Assembly: GCA_964448675.1 (NCBI GenBank)
Contig: CAYUZU010000003.1
Coordinates: 124,001 to 188,000 of the forward strand
Direction of reading: 5' to 3'
DNA from: CAYUZU01 sp964448675
GTDB taxonomy: Bacteria; Planctomycetota; Phycisphaerae; UBA1845; Fen-1342
Length of the DNA stretch: 64,000 bases
The translations under genes and the position numbers were made by a program. Shown in pieces: positions 47,276 through 55,633 of the stretch (the stretch's first letter is position 1; every line of letters begins with the position of its first letter). The notes under the pieces were generated by a model, which saw only the letters and a list, made by a program, of their open reading frames with translations, made no database searches and was not told the origin of the DNA.

Positions 47276-49075
47276 TCACACTCTGAACAGCGCCCCCAGC
47301 CGCTTGCCCAACGCCAGCGAGGCCCCGAGGATCGTCACGATCAGGATCACCATCCCCCACACCCCCAGCGCCGAGGCCATCTGCAAGCCCGTGTCGGGCT
47401 TGTCGGCCAGGTCATAGATGGCCTTGGTCATCGGCGAACTCTCGCTCGTGAACGACAGGATCAGGCTGTCCGACACCTCCAGCATCGAGCGGCTGAATAC
47501 CAGCAGCCCGCCGGCGATGAAGTTCGCCGCCAGCAGCGGCACCACGATCTGCCACATGGTCCGCGTCGGGCTCGCCCCCAGGTTGATCGCGGCCTCCTCG
47601 AGCGCCACGGATTGCTGCTCGAGCCCCGCGGCACACGACCGCACCATGAACGGCAGCCGCCGCACCGCGTAGGCCGTGACCAGCAGCGGTGTCGGGTCGT
47701 GCTGCTGCGGATTCAGGAACGCCAGCGGCGAATCGCCGAGCGTCATGACGAAGTAGCCGAACGCCATCACCAACCCGGGCACCGCCAGCGGCAGCATTGC
47801 GAGGCTGTCCAGCGTCGTCGTCAGCCACGAGGGGCGCCGCACCACGAGATACGCGATGGCAAAGCCGAGAAAGACGTCCACCGCCGTCGCGATGGTCGCG
47901 TACTTGAAGCTGTTGAGCACGCTCTTGCCGGCATAGCCGTCGCCGGTGGCCATGTCGCCGATCAGCTCGGCATGATACGTGAGCGTGAGGTGCTCGGGAT
48001 CGAGCTCGATGATGCCGGTCGACGTGATGCTGCCGAGAATCACCGAGATGTGCGGCAGTACCGCCACGAAGAACACCAGCGCGAACGGCAGCGTCACGAG
48101 GACGGTGCCGCCCCACTCGGTGCGCTTCGGCTCGGCGGCGACAGTGGCCTTGGCCATCATGCCGCTGCCGGCGCGTCCCAGGAACAGCTTGCCGACGAGG
48201 TAAAGCAGGATGCTGGCGGCCAGCAGCACGACCACCAGCGCGTAGGCATCGCCCTGCGGATTGGTCGTCTTGAGCTGGTCGAATACCTTCACCGCCGCCA
48301 CGTCGCGAAAGCCGACCATCAGCGGCGTGCCGAGCTCGGTAAACGACCAGATGAACACGATCGTCGCGCCGGCGAATACCCCCGGCCGAATCAGCGGCAG
48401 CGTGATGCGCCAGAAGCGCCGCCAGCCGCGGGCCCCGAGGTTCTGCGCCGCCTCGTCCAGCGCAGGATCGATGTTGGCCAGCGCGGCCTGCACGTTGAGA
48501 AACGTGATCGGGTAGAGATACAACGCCTCGAGCACGACGCAGGCCCAGAACGGATACGCCAGCCAGTCGATCGGCTCGGCAGGGTCGATCCAGCCCAGGT
48601 GCATCAGCAGCAGGTTGATCCCGCCGTTGCGCGACAGCAGGCCGCGCATGCCGATCGCGCCGACGAACGGCGGCAGGATCATCGGTACCAGGATCAGGCC
48701 GAGCCACCAGCGCTTGCCGGCGAAGTTGTAGTTCTGCGCCAGCATTGCCAGCGGGATGGAGATCGCCAGGCACAACACCGTCACGTAGAACGCCATCAGC
48801 ACGCTGTTGATCAGTCCGTTGGTCGTGCTGATCCCGCCCAGCTCGCTCAGCCGCTCGGAAAACGTCTCGGCCTCCCAGGCGAACTCGATGTCGTCGATCA
48901 GCCACTGCACGTCTTCCTGGAAGATGCCGAAGACGTCGCGAAACCACAGCAGCGAGAAGTCGCCCTTGACCACGAACGCCGGCCAGACCACCGCCACGAT
49001 CGGCGTGATCAGCACGACGCCGAGGAGGCCGAGCAGCAAGAGCGTGACCAGCAGACTGACCGGTTGACGCGTCAT
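47276..49075 (-). CDS. Orphan fused ABC permease, iron(III) type
   Basis: 599 residues with about twelve membrane segments in two BPD_transp_1 halves. EAA loops: 'DPALDEAAQNLGARGWRRFW' and 'SVALEEAAINLGASPTRTMW'. A large periplasmic loop (about 30-85) is unusual. It belongs to the same broad family as the permease at 37320 but is clearly divergent. No binding protein or ATPase is adjacent, so its partners must be encoded elsewhere. Confidence 0.9.
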   Translation of the reverse strand: MTRQPVSLLVTLLLLGLLGVVLITPIVAVVWPAFVVKGDFSLLWFRDVFGIFQEDVQWLIDDIEFAWEAETFSERLSELGGISTTNGLINSVLMAFYVTVLCLAISIPLAMLAQNYNFAGKRWWLGLILVPMILPPFVGAIGMRGLLSRNGGINLLLMHLGWIDPAEPIDWLAYPFWACVVLEALYLYPITFLNVQAALANIDPALDEAAQNLGARGWRRFWRITLPLIRPGVFAGATIVFIWSFTELGTPLMVGFRDVAAVKVFDQLKTTNPQGDAYALVVVLLAASILLYLVGKLFLGRAGSGMMAKATVAAEPKRTEWGGTVLVTLPFALVFFVAVLPHISVILGSITSTGIIELDPEHLTLTYHAELIGDMATGDGYAGKSVLNSFKYATIATAVDVFLGFAIAYLVVRRPSWLTTTLDSLAMLPLAVPGLVMAFGYFVMTLGDSPLAFLNPQQHDPTPLLVTAYAVRRLPFMVRSCAAGLEQQSVALEEAAINLGASPTRTMWQIVVPLLAANFIAGGLLVFSRSMLEVSDSLILSFTSESSPMTKAIYDLADKPDTGLQMASALGVWGMVILIVTILGASLALGKRLGALFRV

Positions 49076-49207
49076 CGCAACCTGGAGTTTCCGGAGACGG
49101 GAGTCGATCTCTCACGCGCGCGGGACACTATACGCCAAGTTGGGCTGGATGTCGCGATCGGCGCGCGCCGCCCATTCGTACCGGCCTGGTCGGGATTCGC
49201 GTACCGC

Positions 49208-50086
49208 TCAGCCGCGGGCGATGAGCCCAATCAGCCGATAGACGAGCTTGGCCGCCAGAAACTCGGTGACGGTGCTCGGCGGCAGCGGCCGGACCTCGAC
49301 CACGTCGAACCCCACGACCCGCCGCAGACCGCCCTTCGTCACCGCCGCCAACAGGTTGGTGACCTGGTACCAGTCGAGGCCGCCGGGCTCGGGCGTGCCG
49401 GTGCCGGGGGCACAGGCCGGGTCAAAGCCATCGATGTCGATCGTGATGTACACCGTGTCGGTGAGGTGGCTGAGGACGCTGTCGATCCAGGTGTCGGATT
49501 CGCGGCAGGCCCGCGCGGTGAAGATGGGCTTGTCTTCGCTGCGGATGAAGCGTGCCTCGGCCGCCGAGTAGTTGCGAATGCCGACGCCGACGGCCGGCAG
49601 CTTCATGTCGTGGATGCGGCGCATCACGGCGGCGTGGCTGTAGGGTGTGCCCTGGTAACTGTCGCGCAGGTCGGCGTGCGCGTCGATCTGCAGCACGCTC
49701 AGGCCCTTGTAGCGCGCCTGCGCCGCCCGCACCAGGCCGGACGTGATGCCGTGCTCGCCGCCGAGCCCGATCGGGATCTTGTCGTCGCGCACGATGCGCC
49801 GCGCGGCCCGGTAGACGCGCTGGTGCATGGCCTCGGGGCCGCGAGCGTCGGGCTCGAGCGCGTCCAGCGTGGCGATGCCGTCGCGCACGCTCTCGCGCTG
49901 CAATGCCTCGTCGTAGAGCTCGACCTGCTGGGAGGCGGTGATGATGGCGCGCGGGCCGTCGCGCGTGCCCGCGCCGAAGCTGGTGGTGGCGTCATAGGGA
50001 ATCGGCAGCACCGCAAAGCGGGCGGATTCGTAATCCGCCTCTTTCGGGTCGAGCCCGAGGAAGTTGTCGGGCACGCTGTGGGACAC
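49208..50086 (-). CDS. speB: Agmatinase
   Basis: 292 residues from GTG 50086. It hydrolyses agmatine to putrescine and urea. The binuclear manganese site of the ureohydrolase family is complete: 'GGEHGIT', 'IDAHADLRD', 'SHAAVM' and 'IDIDGFDPACAPGTGTPEPG'. It follows the arginine decarboxylase gene by nine bases; together they form a full arginine-to-putrescine route. Confidence 0.95.
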   Translation of the reverse strand: MSHSVPDNFLGLDPKEADYESARFAVLPIPYDATTSFGAGTRDGPRAIITASQQVELYDEALQRESVRDGIATLDALEPDARGPEAMHQRVYRAARRIVRDDKIPIGLGGEHGITSGLVRAAQARYKGLSVLQIDAHADLRDSYQGTPYSHAAVMRRIHDMKLPAVGVGIRNYSAAEARFIRSEDKPIFTARACRESDTWIDSVLSHLTDTVYITIDIDGFDPACAPGTGTPEPGGLDWYQVTNLLAAVTKGGLRRVVGFDVVEVRPLPPSTVTEFLAAKLVYRLIGLIARG

Positions 50087-50095
50087 CGGATGATC

Positions 50096-50713
50096 CTACC
50101 TGGTCTTCCTGCTGCGCTTCGTCGTCGCCTTGGCCGGCGCCTGCCCCGCGGCTTCGAGCTCATCGAACAGGAAGATCGCGGCCGCGACCACGCTGGTCCA
50201 CTTGCCGTTCTTGTCGCCCTCGGCCGTCTGCACGACCGCGCGGGTGCGCACGATCTGGCCGGACATCTTGTAGACCTCGCGCCGCTCGTCGTAGTCGCTG
50301 TAGGGGTCGAACTCGACCCCGACCGTGGACGCCAGCATGCTCGCCGCCATGTCCTCGACGTAGTCGGCGATCTTGCGCTCCTTGAGGCCGAAGCCGTGGT
50401 GCTCGGAGATGTAGCCGAACTGCTCGCCCTTGGCGGGCAGCGCGAGACCGATGCCGGCGGACACCAGCCGATTCGGCTCGTTGGTGCGCGCTTCGGCCAT
50501 GACACAGAAGGTCAACTGTCCCGGCACAATGCGCGACAGGCCGGCATGCCGCGAGATGATCTTGCAGCGCGGCGGGTAGATGCTGGACACCTTCACGAGG
50601 TTGCACTGGGCAATGCCGGCACTGCGCAGCGCGAGCTCGAACGACTCGAGGTTGTTCTTGTGCTTGCCCACACCGCGGGTGAAGAACATGTGCGTCGGTA
50701 CCATTCCATGCAT
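50096..50713 (-). CDS. pdaD: Pyruvoyl-dependent arginine decarboxylase
   Basis: About 205 residues from ATG 50713, with GGAGG upstream. The self-cleaving site is visible: in 'NLVKVSSIYPPRCK' the Ser43-Ser44 bond would be cut and Ser44 converted to the pyruvoyl group. 'LVSAGIGLALPA' and the later 'SEHHGFG' also match the family. The enzyme decarboxylates arginine to agmatine, the substrate of the following SpeB. A Lys-rich tail ('KATTKRSRKTR') is extra to the core. Confidence 0.95.
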   Translation of the reverse strand: MHGMVPTHMFFTRGVGKHKNNLESFELALRSAGIAQCNLVKVSSIYPPRCKIISRHAGLSRIVPGQLTFCVMAEARTNEPNRLVSAGIGLALPAKGEQFGYISEHHGFGLKERKIADYVEDMAASMLASTVGVEFDPYSDYDERREVYKMSGQIVRTRAVVQTAEGDKNGKWTSVVAAAIFLFDELEAAGQAPAKATTKRSRKTR

Positions 50714-50936
50714 GGCACACCCTCCACACTCTGGGCCGCCGCCGACCCGCTGATGAACCCACTCACTCACACCCAGTGCCCGCAAGGACCGCTGGCCGAT
50801 AAACGGGGCGAGAATAAGGCAGCCCCGCGCCACTGTCCACTCCGCGGCGTCAAATCAACGGGAGAAAAATGCATGCGCAACTTCGCTGGCCATCACCCCT
50901 CTGCGTATTGAACAGTTGACGTGTAGGGAGCCAGGA

Positions 50937-51054
50937 ACCCGGACGACGGTCCGGGTCACCATCTCCGGGAACCGGTCGTCACTGTGCGATCCGGGGTATG
51001 GGAAAGAAGCCGTCCCGGAGGGCCGGCGTCCAGGCGGGCGCCGGCCTTGTTTTA
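50937..51054 (+). ncRNA. Structured leader ending in an intrinsic terminator
   Basis: Three perfect 8-bp stems: ACCCGGAC/GTCCGGGT (50937-50944 with 50949-50956, four-base loop), CTCCGGGA/TCCCGGAG (50963-50970 with 51013-51020), and the terminator stem listed separately. The inner part of the second stem can form a further CCGG/CCGG pairing. The layout suggests a leader that controls the operon at 51122-52845, but it could also be a short independent RNA. No known riboswitch consensus fits well. Confidence 0.5.
51021..51052 (+). terminator. Intrinsic terminator in the leader
   Basis: GGCCGGCG (51021-51028) pairs exactly with CGCCGGCC (51039-51046), with a ten-base loop, and is followed by TTGTTTTA. 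This is one of the clearest intrinsic terminators in the window. It lies about 70 bases before ATG 51122. Confidence 0.6.
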
Positions 51055-51076
51055 TGCGCCGTCCTGCGTTGATAAT
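51047..51076 (+). promoter_or_regulatory. Candidate promoter overlapping the terminator T-tract
   Basis: TTGTTT (51047-51052, four of six) and GATAAT (51071-51076, five of six) are spaced by 18 bases. If used, it would start transcription near 51083, bypassing the terminator, with a short leader to ATG 51122 and GAGGAG at 51111-51116. Confidence 0.38.
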
Positions 51077-51121
51077 GTGATCTCACGCGCCGCACCGTTG
51101 CGCGCTAGCCGAGGAGATCGC

Positions 51122-51964
51122 ATGTACGCCGCCATCAACGCCTGGACGTTTGCGGACCTGCCGACGCCGGAGGAACAAATCACCGCTGCCCGCCGGGCGA
51201 ATTTCGCCGGGCTGGAACTCGTCGTCGGCGAAAACGATCCGCTGCGTCCCGATACACCCCCGGACCGTTTCGCCGCCCTCGCCCGACAGGCCGCCGACCA
51301 GGACCTGAAGATTAGCGGACTCGCCACGGGGCTGTTCTGGCAATACAACTACGCCTCGCCCGATCCCAACGACCGCCTGCGGGCGCGCGAGCTCACGCTG
51401 CGCATGCTCGACCAGGCCGCCGCGGCCGAGGCCGGCGCGATCCTCGTCGTCACCGCCCTGGTCGGCAAGGTCGGCGACGCGCGGGGCCAGGTGCGTTATG
51501 CCGATGCGCTCAACCGCACCAGCGAGGCCCTCTCGGAACTGCGGCACGAGGCCGAGGCGCGCGCCGTCACCATTGCCGTCGAGAACGTGTGGAACCGTTT
51601 CCTGCTCTCGCCGATCGAGGCCGCCGACCTCATCGACCATGTCAACTCGCCGCACGTGGCCTTCTACCTGGACGTCGGCAACATCCTGGCGCACGGCTAT
51701 CCGGAGGACTGGATCGAGACGCTCGGCGGGCGCATCCGGCGCGTCCACGCCAAGGACTATGATGTCGCCGTGCCCGGCATGGCCGGCTTCTGCGCCCTCG
51801 GCGCCGGCAGCGTGAACTGGCCGGCGGTGGTCGCGGCGCTGCGCGGCGTCGGCTACGACGGACCGTTGACCTACGAAGGCGAAGGCGATCCCGCGGAGAT
51901 TCAGCGCCGCCTGCAGGAGATCCTCGCCGGCCAGCCGCTCACCGACAGCAAGGAGTCGTCATGA
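51122..51964 (+). CDS. Sugar phosphate isomerase/epimerase family protein
   Basis: 280 residues from ATG 51122 with GAGGAG five bases upstream. It is a xylose-isomerase-like TIM barrel. Probable metal ligands: Glu in 'IAVENVWN', Asp in 'FYLDVGNIL', His in 'RRVHAKDYD' and Glu in 'LTYEGEG'. The family includes epimerases and isomerases of sugars and inositols. It is coupled (ATGA) to the methyltransferase gene. Substrate unknown. Confidence 0.88.
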   Translation: MYAAINAWTFADLPTPEEQITAARRANFAGLELVVGENDPLRPDTPPDRFAALARQAADQDLKISGLATGLFWQYNYASPDPNDRLRARELTLRMLDQAAAAEAGAILVVTALVGKVGDARGQVRYADALNRTSEALSELRHEAEARAVTIAVENVWNRFLLSPIEAADLIDHVNSPHVAFYLDVGNILAHGYPEDWIETLGGRIRRVHAKDYDVAVPGMAGFCALGAGSVNWPAVVAALRGVGYDGPLTYEGEGDPAEIQRRLQEILAGQPLTDSKESS

Positions 51965-52845
51965 CATTCGATCGCGAAGCACTGAAGCAGGGGCTGACGG
52001 TGGCCGACGGCGGGTGGTCCACCCGGCTGCAGATGCGCGGCGTGCCGACCGACGTCATGGCCGAGGCCGCCAATCTGACCCACCCCGACCTCGTCAAGGA
52101 ACTCGCCCGCGCATACATGGAGGCCGGCGCGCAATTCGTCACCACCAACACCTTCGCCGCCAACCGCTTCAACCTCGAGCGCCGCGGCGTCGACGCGACG
52201 GTCGAACAGATCAACGAGCGCGGCGCAGCCCTCAACAAGGAAGCCGTCGGCGACGGCGCCCTGGTGGCCGGCTCGATCGGTCCCAGCGGCAAGATCCTCG
52301 CCGTGCAGGAAGTCAAGCCCGCCGACCTCATGCCGGTGTTCGAGGCCCAGGCCAAGGGGCTCGCCGCCGGCGGCGCCGACGTGATCATCCTCGAGACGTT
52401 CTCCGAGACGGCGGAGATCCTGCTGGCGCTCAAGGTCGTCAAGGACGCGACCGGGCTGCCGGTCATCGCCAGCATGTCGTTCGACGCCGGCCCGCAACGC
52501 ACGCGCACCATGATGGGCGCCAAGGCCGAGGACTGCGCCGCGGCACTCGAGGATGCCGGCGCCGACGTGGTCGGCTGCAACTGCGGCAGCGGCGCCGAGT
52601 ACATGTTGCCCGCGGTCGTGGCCCTGCGGGCGGCCACCGCGCTGCCGCTGTGGGTCAAGCCGAACGCCGGCATGCCCGAGCTGGTCGAGGGCCAGGCCGT
52701 CTACCGCCAGACGCCCGAGGAGTTCGTCGCCCAGGTCAGGCCGCTGGTCGACGCGGGGGCCAACATCGTCGGCGGCTGCTGCGGCACGGGGCCCGACCAC
52801 ATCCGCAAGCTGGCGGGCCTGGCCGAGCGGCTGCGGTCGGCGTAG
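51961..52845 (+). CDS. Homocysteine S-methyltransferase family protein
   Basis: 294 residues. The zinc site of the betaine-homocysteine/MetH N-domain family is present: Cys in 'DVVGCNCGSG' and the paired Cys in 'VGGCCGTGPDHIR'. N-terminal 'VADGGWSTRLQMRG' and 'FVTTNTFAANRF' also match. It transfers a methyl group to homocysteine, or a similar thiol, but the donor cannot be read from sequence. There is no cobalamin domain. Confidence 0.92.
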   Translation: MTFDREALKQGLTVADGGWSTRLQMRGVPTDVMAEAANLTHPDLVKELARAYMEAGAQFVTTNTFAANRFNLERRGVDATVEQINERGAALNKEAVGDGALVAGSIGPSGKILAVQEVKPADLMPVFEAQAKGLAAGGADVIILETFSETAEILLALKVVKDATGLPVIASMSFDAGPQRTRTMMGAKAEDCAAALEDAGADVVGCNCGSGAEYMLPAVVALRAATALPLWVKPNAGMPELVEGQAVYRQTPEEFVAQVRPLVDAGANIVGGCCGTGPDHIRKLAGLAERLRSA

Positions 52846-52897
52846 CGTCGCAGCCGGCGCCTCGTCGTTTGAGCGCGAGCGTGGTACAACCCGGTGC

Positions 52898-53686
52898 ATG
52901 TTCTTTCGTTGGTGGCGAAATCGCCGGCGCCGGAAACTGCGGCAGCAACCGCTGCCGCCGGCACAGCGCGAGCTCGTCGCGCAGCATGTCGGTCACTGGC
53001 GGCTGCTCAGCGACGCCGAGCAGCGTGAGCTCGCCGGCCACATCCAGGTTCTGCTGCACGAGAAGCACTTCGAAGCCTGCGGCGGGCTCGAGCTGACCGA
53101 CGAGATGCGGCTCACTGTCGCCGCCCAGGCCGCCCTCCTGCTGCTCGGCCGCGAGACGGATTACTTCCCCGGGCTGGTGTCGATTCTCATCTATCCCGCG
53201 CGCTACGTCGTCGAGGCCGAACGGCGCCTGCCGGACGGGACGGTGGTCGAAGGCGAGGAGCTGCGCGCCGGCGAGAGCTGGTACCGTGGCTCGGTTGTCC
53301 TGTCATGGGATGACTCGCGACACGGCGCGTACGATGTGCGCGACGGTCACAACGTCGTGCTGCACGAGTTCGCGCACCAGCTCGACAGCGAATCCGGCGC
53401 GATGAACGGCGCCCCCCTGCTGCCGCGCGGCGACATGTACGCCGACTGGTCGCGCGTGCTCGGTGAGGAGTTCGAGCAACTCAAGGCGAACCTGGCGCGC
53501 CGCCGCCGCGGCGTCATCCGCCCCTACGGCGCGACGAACCCGCCCGAGTTCTTTGCGGTCGTCACCGAGGCGTTCTTCGAGCAACCCGTGGCGCTGCTGC
53601 AGCAGCACCCGGCGCTGTATGCCCAGTTCCGCGCGTTCTTCCGGCAGGACCCCGCCGCACGCGTCCGGCGGCAGGCCGGCGTCTAG
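52898..53686 (+). CDS. mtfA: Zinc-dependent peptidase, MtfA family
   Basis: 262 residues from ATG 52898. The HEXXH zinc motif is 'VLHEFAHQLD' (His156, His160) and the third ligand probably Glu in 'VVTEAFFE'. 'YADWSRVLGEEFEQL' between them is typical. In enteric bacteria MtfA binds the Mlc repressor; that role need not hold here. A basic stretch occupies the N-terminus (residues 6-17, RNRRRRKL). Confidence 0.9.
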   Translation: MFFRWWRNRRRRKLRQQPLPPAQRELVAQHVGHWRLLSDAEQRELAGHIQVLLHEKHFEACGGLELTDEMRLTVAAQAALLLLGRETDYFPGLVSILIYPARYVVEAERRLPDGTVVEGEELRAGESWYRGSVVLSWDDSRHGAYDVRDGHNVVLHEFAHQLDSESGAMNGAPLLPRGDMYADWSRVLGEEFEQLKANLARRRRGVIRPYGATNPPEFFAVVTEAFFEQPVALLQQHPALYAQFRAFFRQDPAARVRRQAGV

Positions 53687-53848
53687 CCGCTCGTGACCGC
53701 CGGGGGCTTACACAGCCTTCAGGCCGATTTCAGCCGGTCGTCAGAACGAGCGGTCAGTATCCCGGCTGGAAGCTGGTGGATCCTCGCGTGACCACGTGTG
53801 ACGCGATACGCCGGGATTGTTGGTTCTGCAGCACGAGGAGACGTCTCT

Positions 53849-54694
53849 GTGACGCCGATGAAGACGAGCAACATACTCTTGATAACGACTATTGCGGGCG
53901 TGCTGGCAACGGTGCTGGCGGGCTGCCCCGCCCCCGATCCCAGGACGTCCGCCCAGGATACGCCGGCCCGCGAGGATTTCGCGATTCCGGACCAGGCGAC
54001 CGCGGCGCGGGTCCGCGGCGGCGACGAGATTGTCTACGCGCTGCCCAACGAGCAGGAGTTCGTGTACTCCTTCTACCTCGCCAAGCCGCAGCGGCAGCGC
54101 GCGGCGCACCAGCTCATCGCGACCGTTCCCGCGGACCAGTTCGGGTTCGGGCCCGACGAGGCCCTGCCGGCCCCGACGACCATTTCCTTCGCGAACAATC
54201 TCGAGGTCGCGGTGATCGGATTCGACCAGGGATCCTACCTGCTCGAGCGTGACACGACCGCCACCGCCCAACTCGTCACCGGGTTCCGCGTGACGCCGAT
54301 CGTGGTGGCCGGTCAGCCGGTATTCAATCCGGCGGTCAATCCGGCCGGCAATCGCGTTGCATTCGAAACCCCCTCCGGCTTCGTCGGCACCGGCGTGGTT
54401 GGTGTCGATCCGGTGGTCACCGATGTCGAGTTCCTGGACCGCGGCGTCAACCCGGTCTTCGACACCGAGCAGGACGACCGCGTCGGCTTCGCCGATCCGG
54501 AAACCAATCGCTTCGTCGTCGACGACTTCGGCGACGAGACGCGCAGCACGTTCGACCTCGCCGACACCAGCATCACGAACTTCGGCGCTCCTTTCGACAC
54601 CTTCGAAGCCGGACTGACGCCGGGCGGCATCGACCGCGTCGGCAACTTCATCACGACCACCCGCCGCACGGTCACCGACCCGACGCCCTTCTAA
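53849..54694 (+). CDS. Putative lipoprotein of unknown function
   Basis: About 281 residues. GTG 53849 is chosen because GAGGAG lies eight bases upstream; ATG 53858 is three codons later. Signal peptide with lipobox (VLAGC). The mature part is beta-rich and acidic with repeated 'VVGVDPVVTDVEFLDRG' style strands. No family recognised; no neighbour suggests a role. Confidence 0.6.
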   Translation: MTPMKTSNILLITTIAGVLATVLAGCPAPDPRTSAQDTPAREDFAIPDQATAARVRGGDEIVYALPNEQEFVYSFYLAKPQRQRAAHQLIATVPADQFGFGPDEALPAPTTISFANNLEVAVIGFDQGSYLLERDTTATAQLVTGFRVTPIVVAGQPVFNPAVNPAGNRVAFETPSGFVGTGVVGVDPVVTDVEFLDRGVNPVFDTEQDDRVGFADPETNRFVVDDFGDETRSTFDLADTSITNFGAPFDTFEAGLTPGGIDRVGNFITTTRRTVTDPTPF

Positions 54695-54744
54695 ACGACC
54701 GTCGCGGCAATCGGCAGCGTCGCGCTTCACCGCCCGACGCTCGT

Positions 54745-54776
54745 AATACCGTCAGACAAGGATGTCTGACGGTATT
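54745..54776. terminator. Bidirectional 14-bp hairpin between convergent genes
   Basis: AATACCGTCAGACA (54745-54758) pairs exactly with TGTCTGACGGTATT (54763-54776) around a four-base AGGA loop. It lies 50 bases after the lipoprotein gene and 30 bases after the stop of the convergent crotonase gene, so it can serve both. It is unusually AT-rich for this genome and lacks a long T-tract. Confidence 0.6.
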
Positions 54777-54806
54777 GCTTGTGTGGTATTCGCCGGTCAA
54801 CCCGGA

Positions 54807-55607
54807 TCAGCGGCCCTCGAACCGCGGGGGCCGCTTCTCGAGAAACGCCGCCACCGCCTCATGATGGTCGGCGGTCCGGGCGGCGCTGCCCTGTAACCAC
54901 GCTTCGTAGTCGAGTTGGTCCTCCAGCGTCGCGGTCCAGGCCCGCGCCAGCGCCCGCTTGGTCAGCGCCAACGCCCGCGGCGGCAGTTCCAGCAGGCTTT
55001 CCGCAATCTGGCGCGCCGTCGCCAAGAGCCGCTCATCTTCCACCACGCGGTTGACCAGGCCGATCTCCAGCGCCCGCTCCGCCGCGACGGCCTCGCCCAG
55101 CAGGCACAACTCGGCCGCGCGGGCATAGCCCACGTGCTGCATCAGCGTCAGCGTCGCGCCCGCGTCCGGCACCAGCCCGACCTGCGCGAAAGCCAGCTTG
55201 AACGACGCGCTCCGCGCACAAACCCGGAGGTCAGTCGCCAGCGCCAGGCTCACGCCCGCCCCCGCCGCCACGCCGTTGACTGCGGCCAGCACCGGCTTCT
55301 CCATCGTGCGCAGCCGGGTAACAAGCGGGTTGATCCGCTCGCGAAGGTAGCGCCCCAGCGCGCCTTCCGACTCGGGCGCGGCCGCGTCGTCGGACGGCAG
55401 CTCGCACAGGTCCTGGCCGCTGCAGAACGCCCGCCCGGCCCCGGTGATGATCAGGCATCGGACGTGCTCATCCCGCTGTGCCATGCGCAGCGCCGCCGCC
55501 AGCTCGACCGTCATCTCCGTCACGAGAGCATTCAGCGCGTCCGGCCGGCACAAGGTGATCGTCAGCACGCCCGCGGCCTGGTCGACTTCGATCGTGGAGA
55601 ACGCCAT
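54807..55607 (-). CDS. Enoyl-CoA hydratase/isomerase family protein, PaaG-like
   Basis: 266 residues of the crotonase fold: 'CRPDALNALVTEM', oxyanion-hole 'AFCSGQDL' and 'AAVNGVAAGAGVSLALATD'. 'GLVPDAGATLTLM' carries the Asp that is catalytic in PaaG and related isomerases, rather than the Glu of true hydratases. An enoyl-CoA or ring-oxepin isomerase role is likely. It lies 26 bases after a second crotonase gene, but no other beta-oxidation genes are nearby. Confidence 0.88.
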   Translation of the reverse strand: MAFSTIEVDQAAGVLTITLCRPDALNALVTEMTVELAAALRMAQRDEHVRCLIITGAGRAFCSGQDLCELPSDDAAAPESEGALGRYLRERINPLVTRLRTMEKPVLAAVNGVAAGAGVSLALATDLRVCARSASFKLAFAQVGLVPDAGATLTLMQHVGYARAAELCLLGEAVAAERALEIGLVNRVVEDERLLATARQIAESLLELPPRALALTKRALARAWTATLEDQLDYEAWLQGSAARTADHHEAVAAFLEKRPPRFEGR

Positions 55608-55633
55608 GTGATTGGATCCCGGGTGGAGGTTGC

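Larger units (their letters stand above)
50714..51121. other. Divergent region between pdaD and the isomerase/methyltransferase operon
   Basis: 408 bases. The left part shows no clear feature. From 50937 rightwards there are three successive perfect stems, a T-rich tract and a promoter candidate, listed separately. No small gene is supported. Confidence 0.6.

Noticed and set aside
50819..50836. Cobalamin-riboswitch-like string (GCAGCCCCGCGCCACTGT) upstream of the isomerase/methyltransferase operon
   Set aside because: The later AGCCAGGA element is about 100 bases away, and the upstream GGNNAA-type parts and long P1 stem are not seen; probably chance. A covariance search would settle it.
47612..50911. 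Plus-strand open frame of 1099 codons opposite the permease, speB and pdaD
   Set aside because: Spans three genes with diagnostic motifs on the other strand; artefact of high GC.
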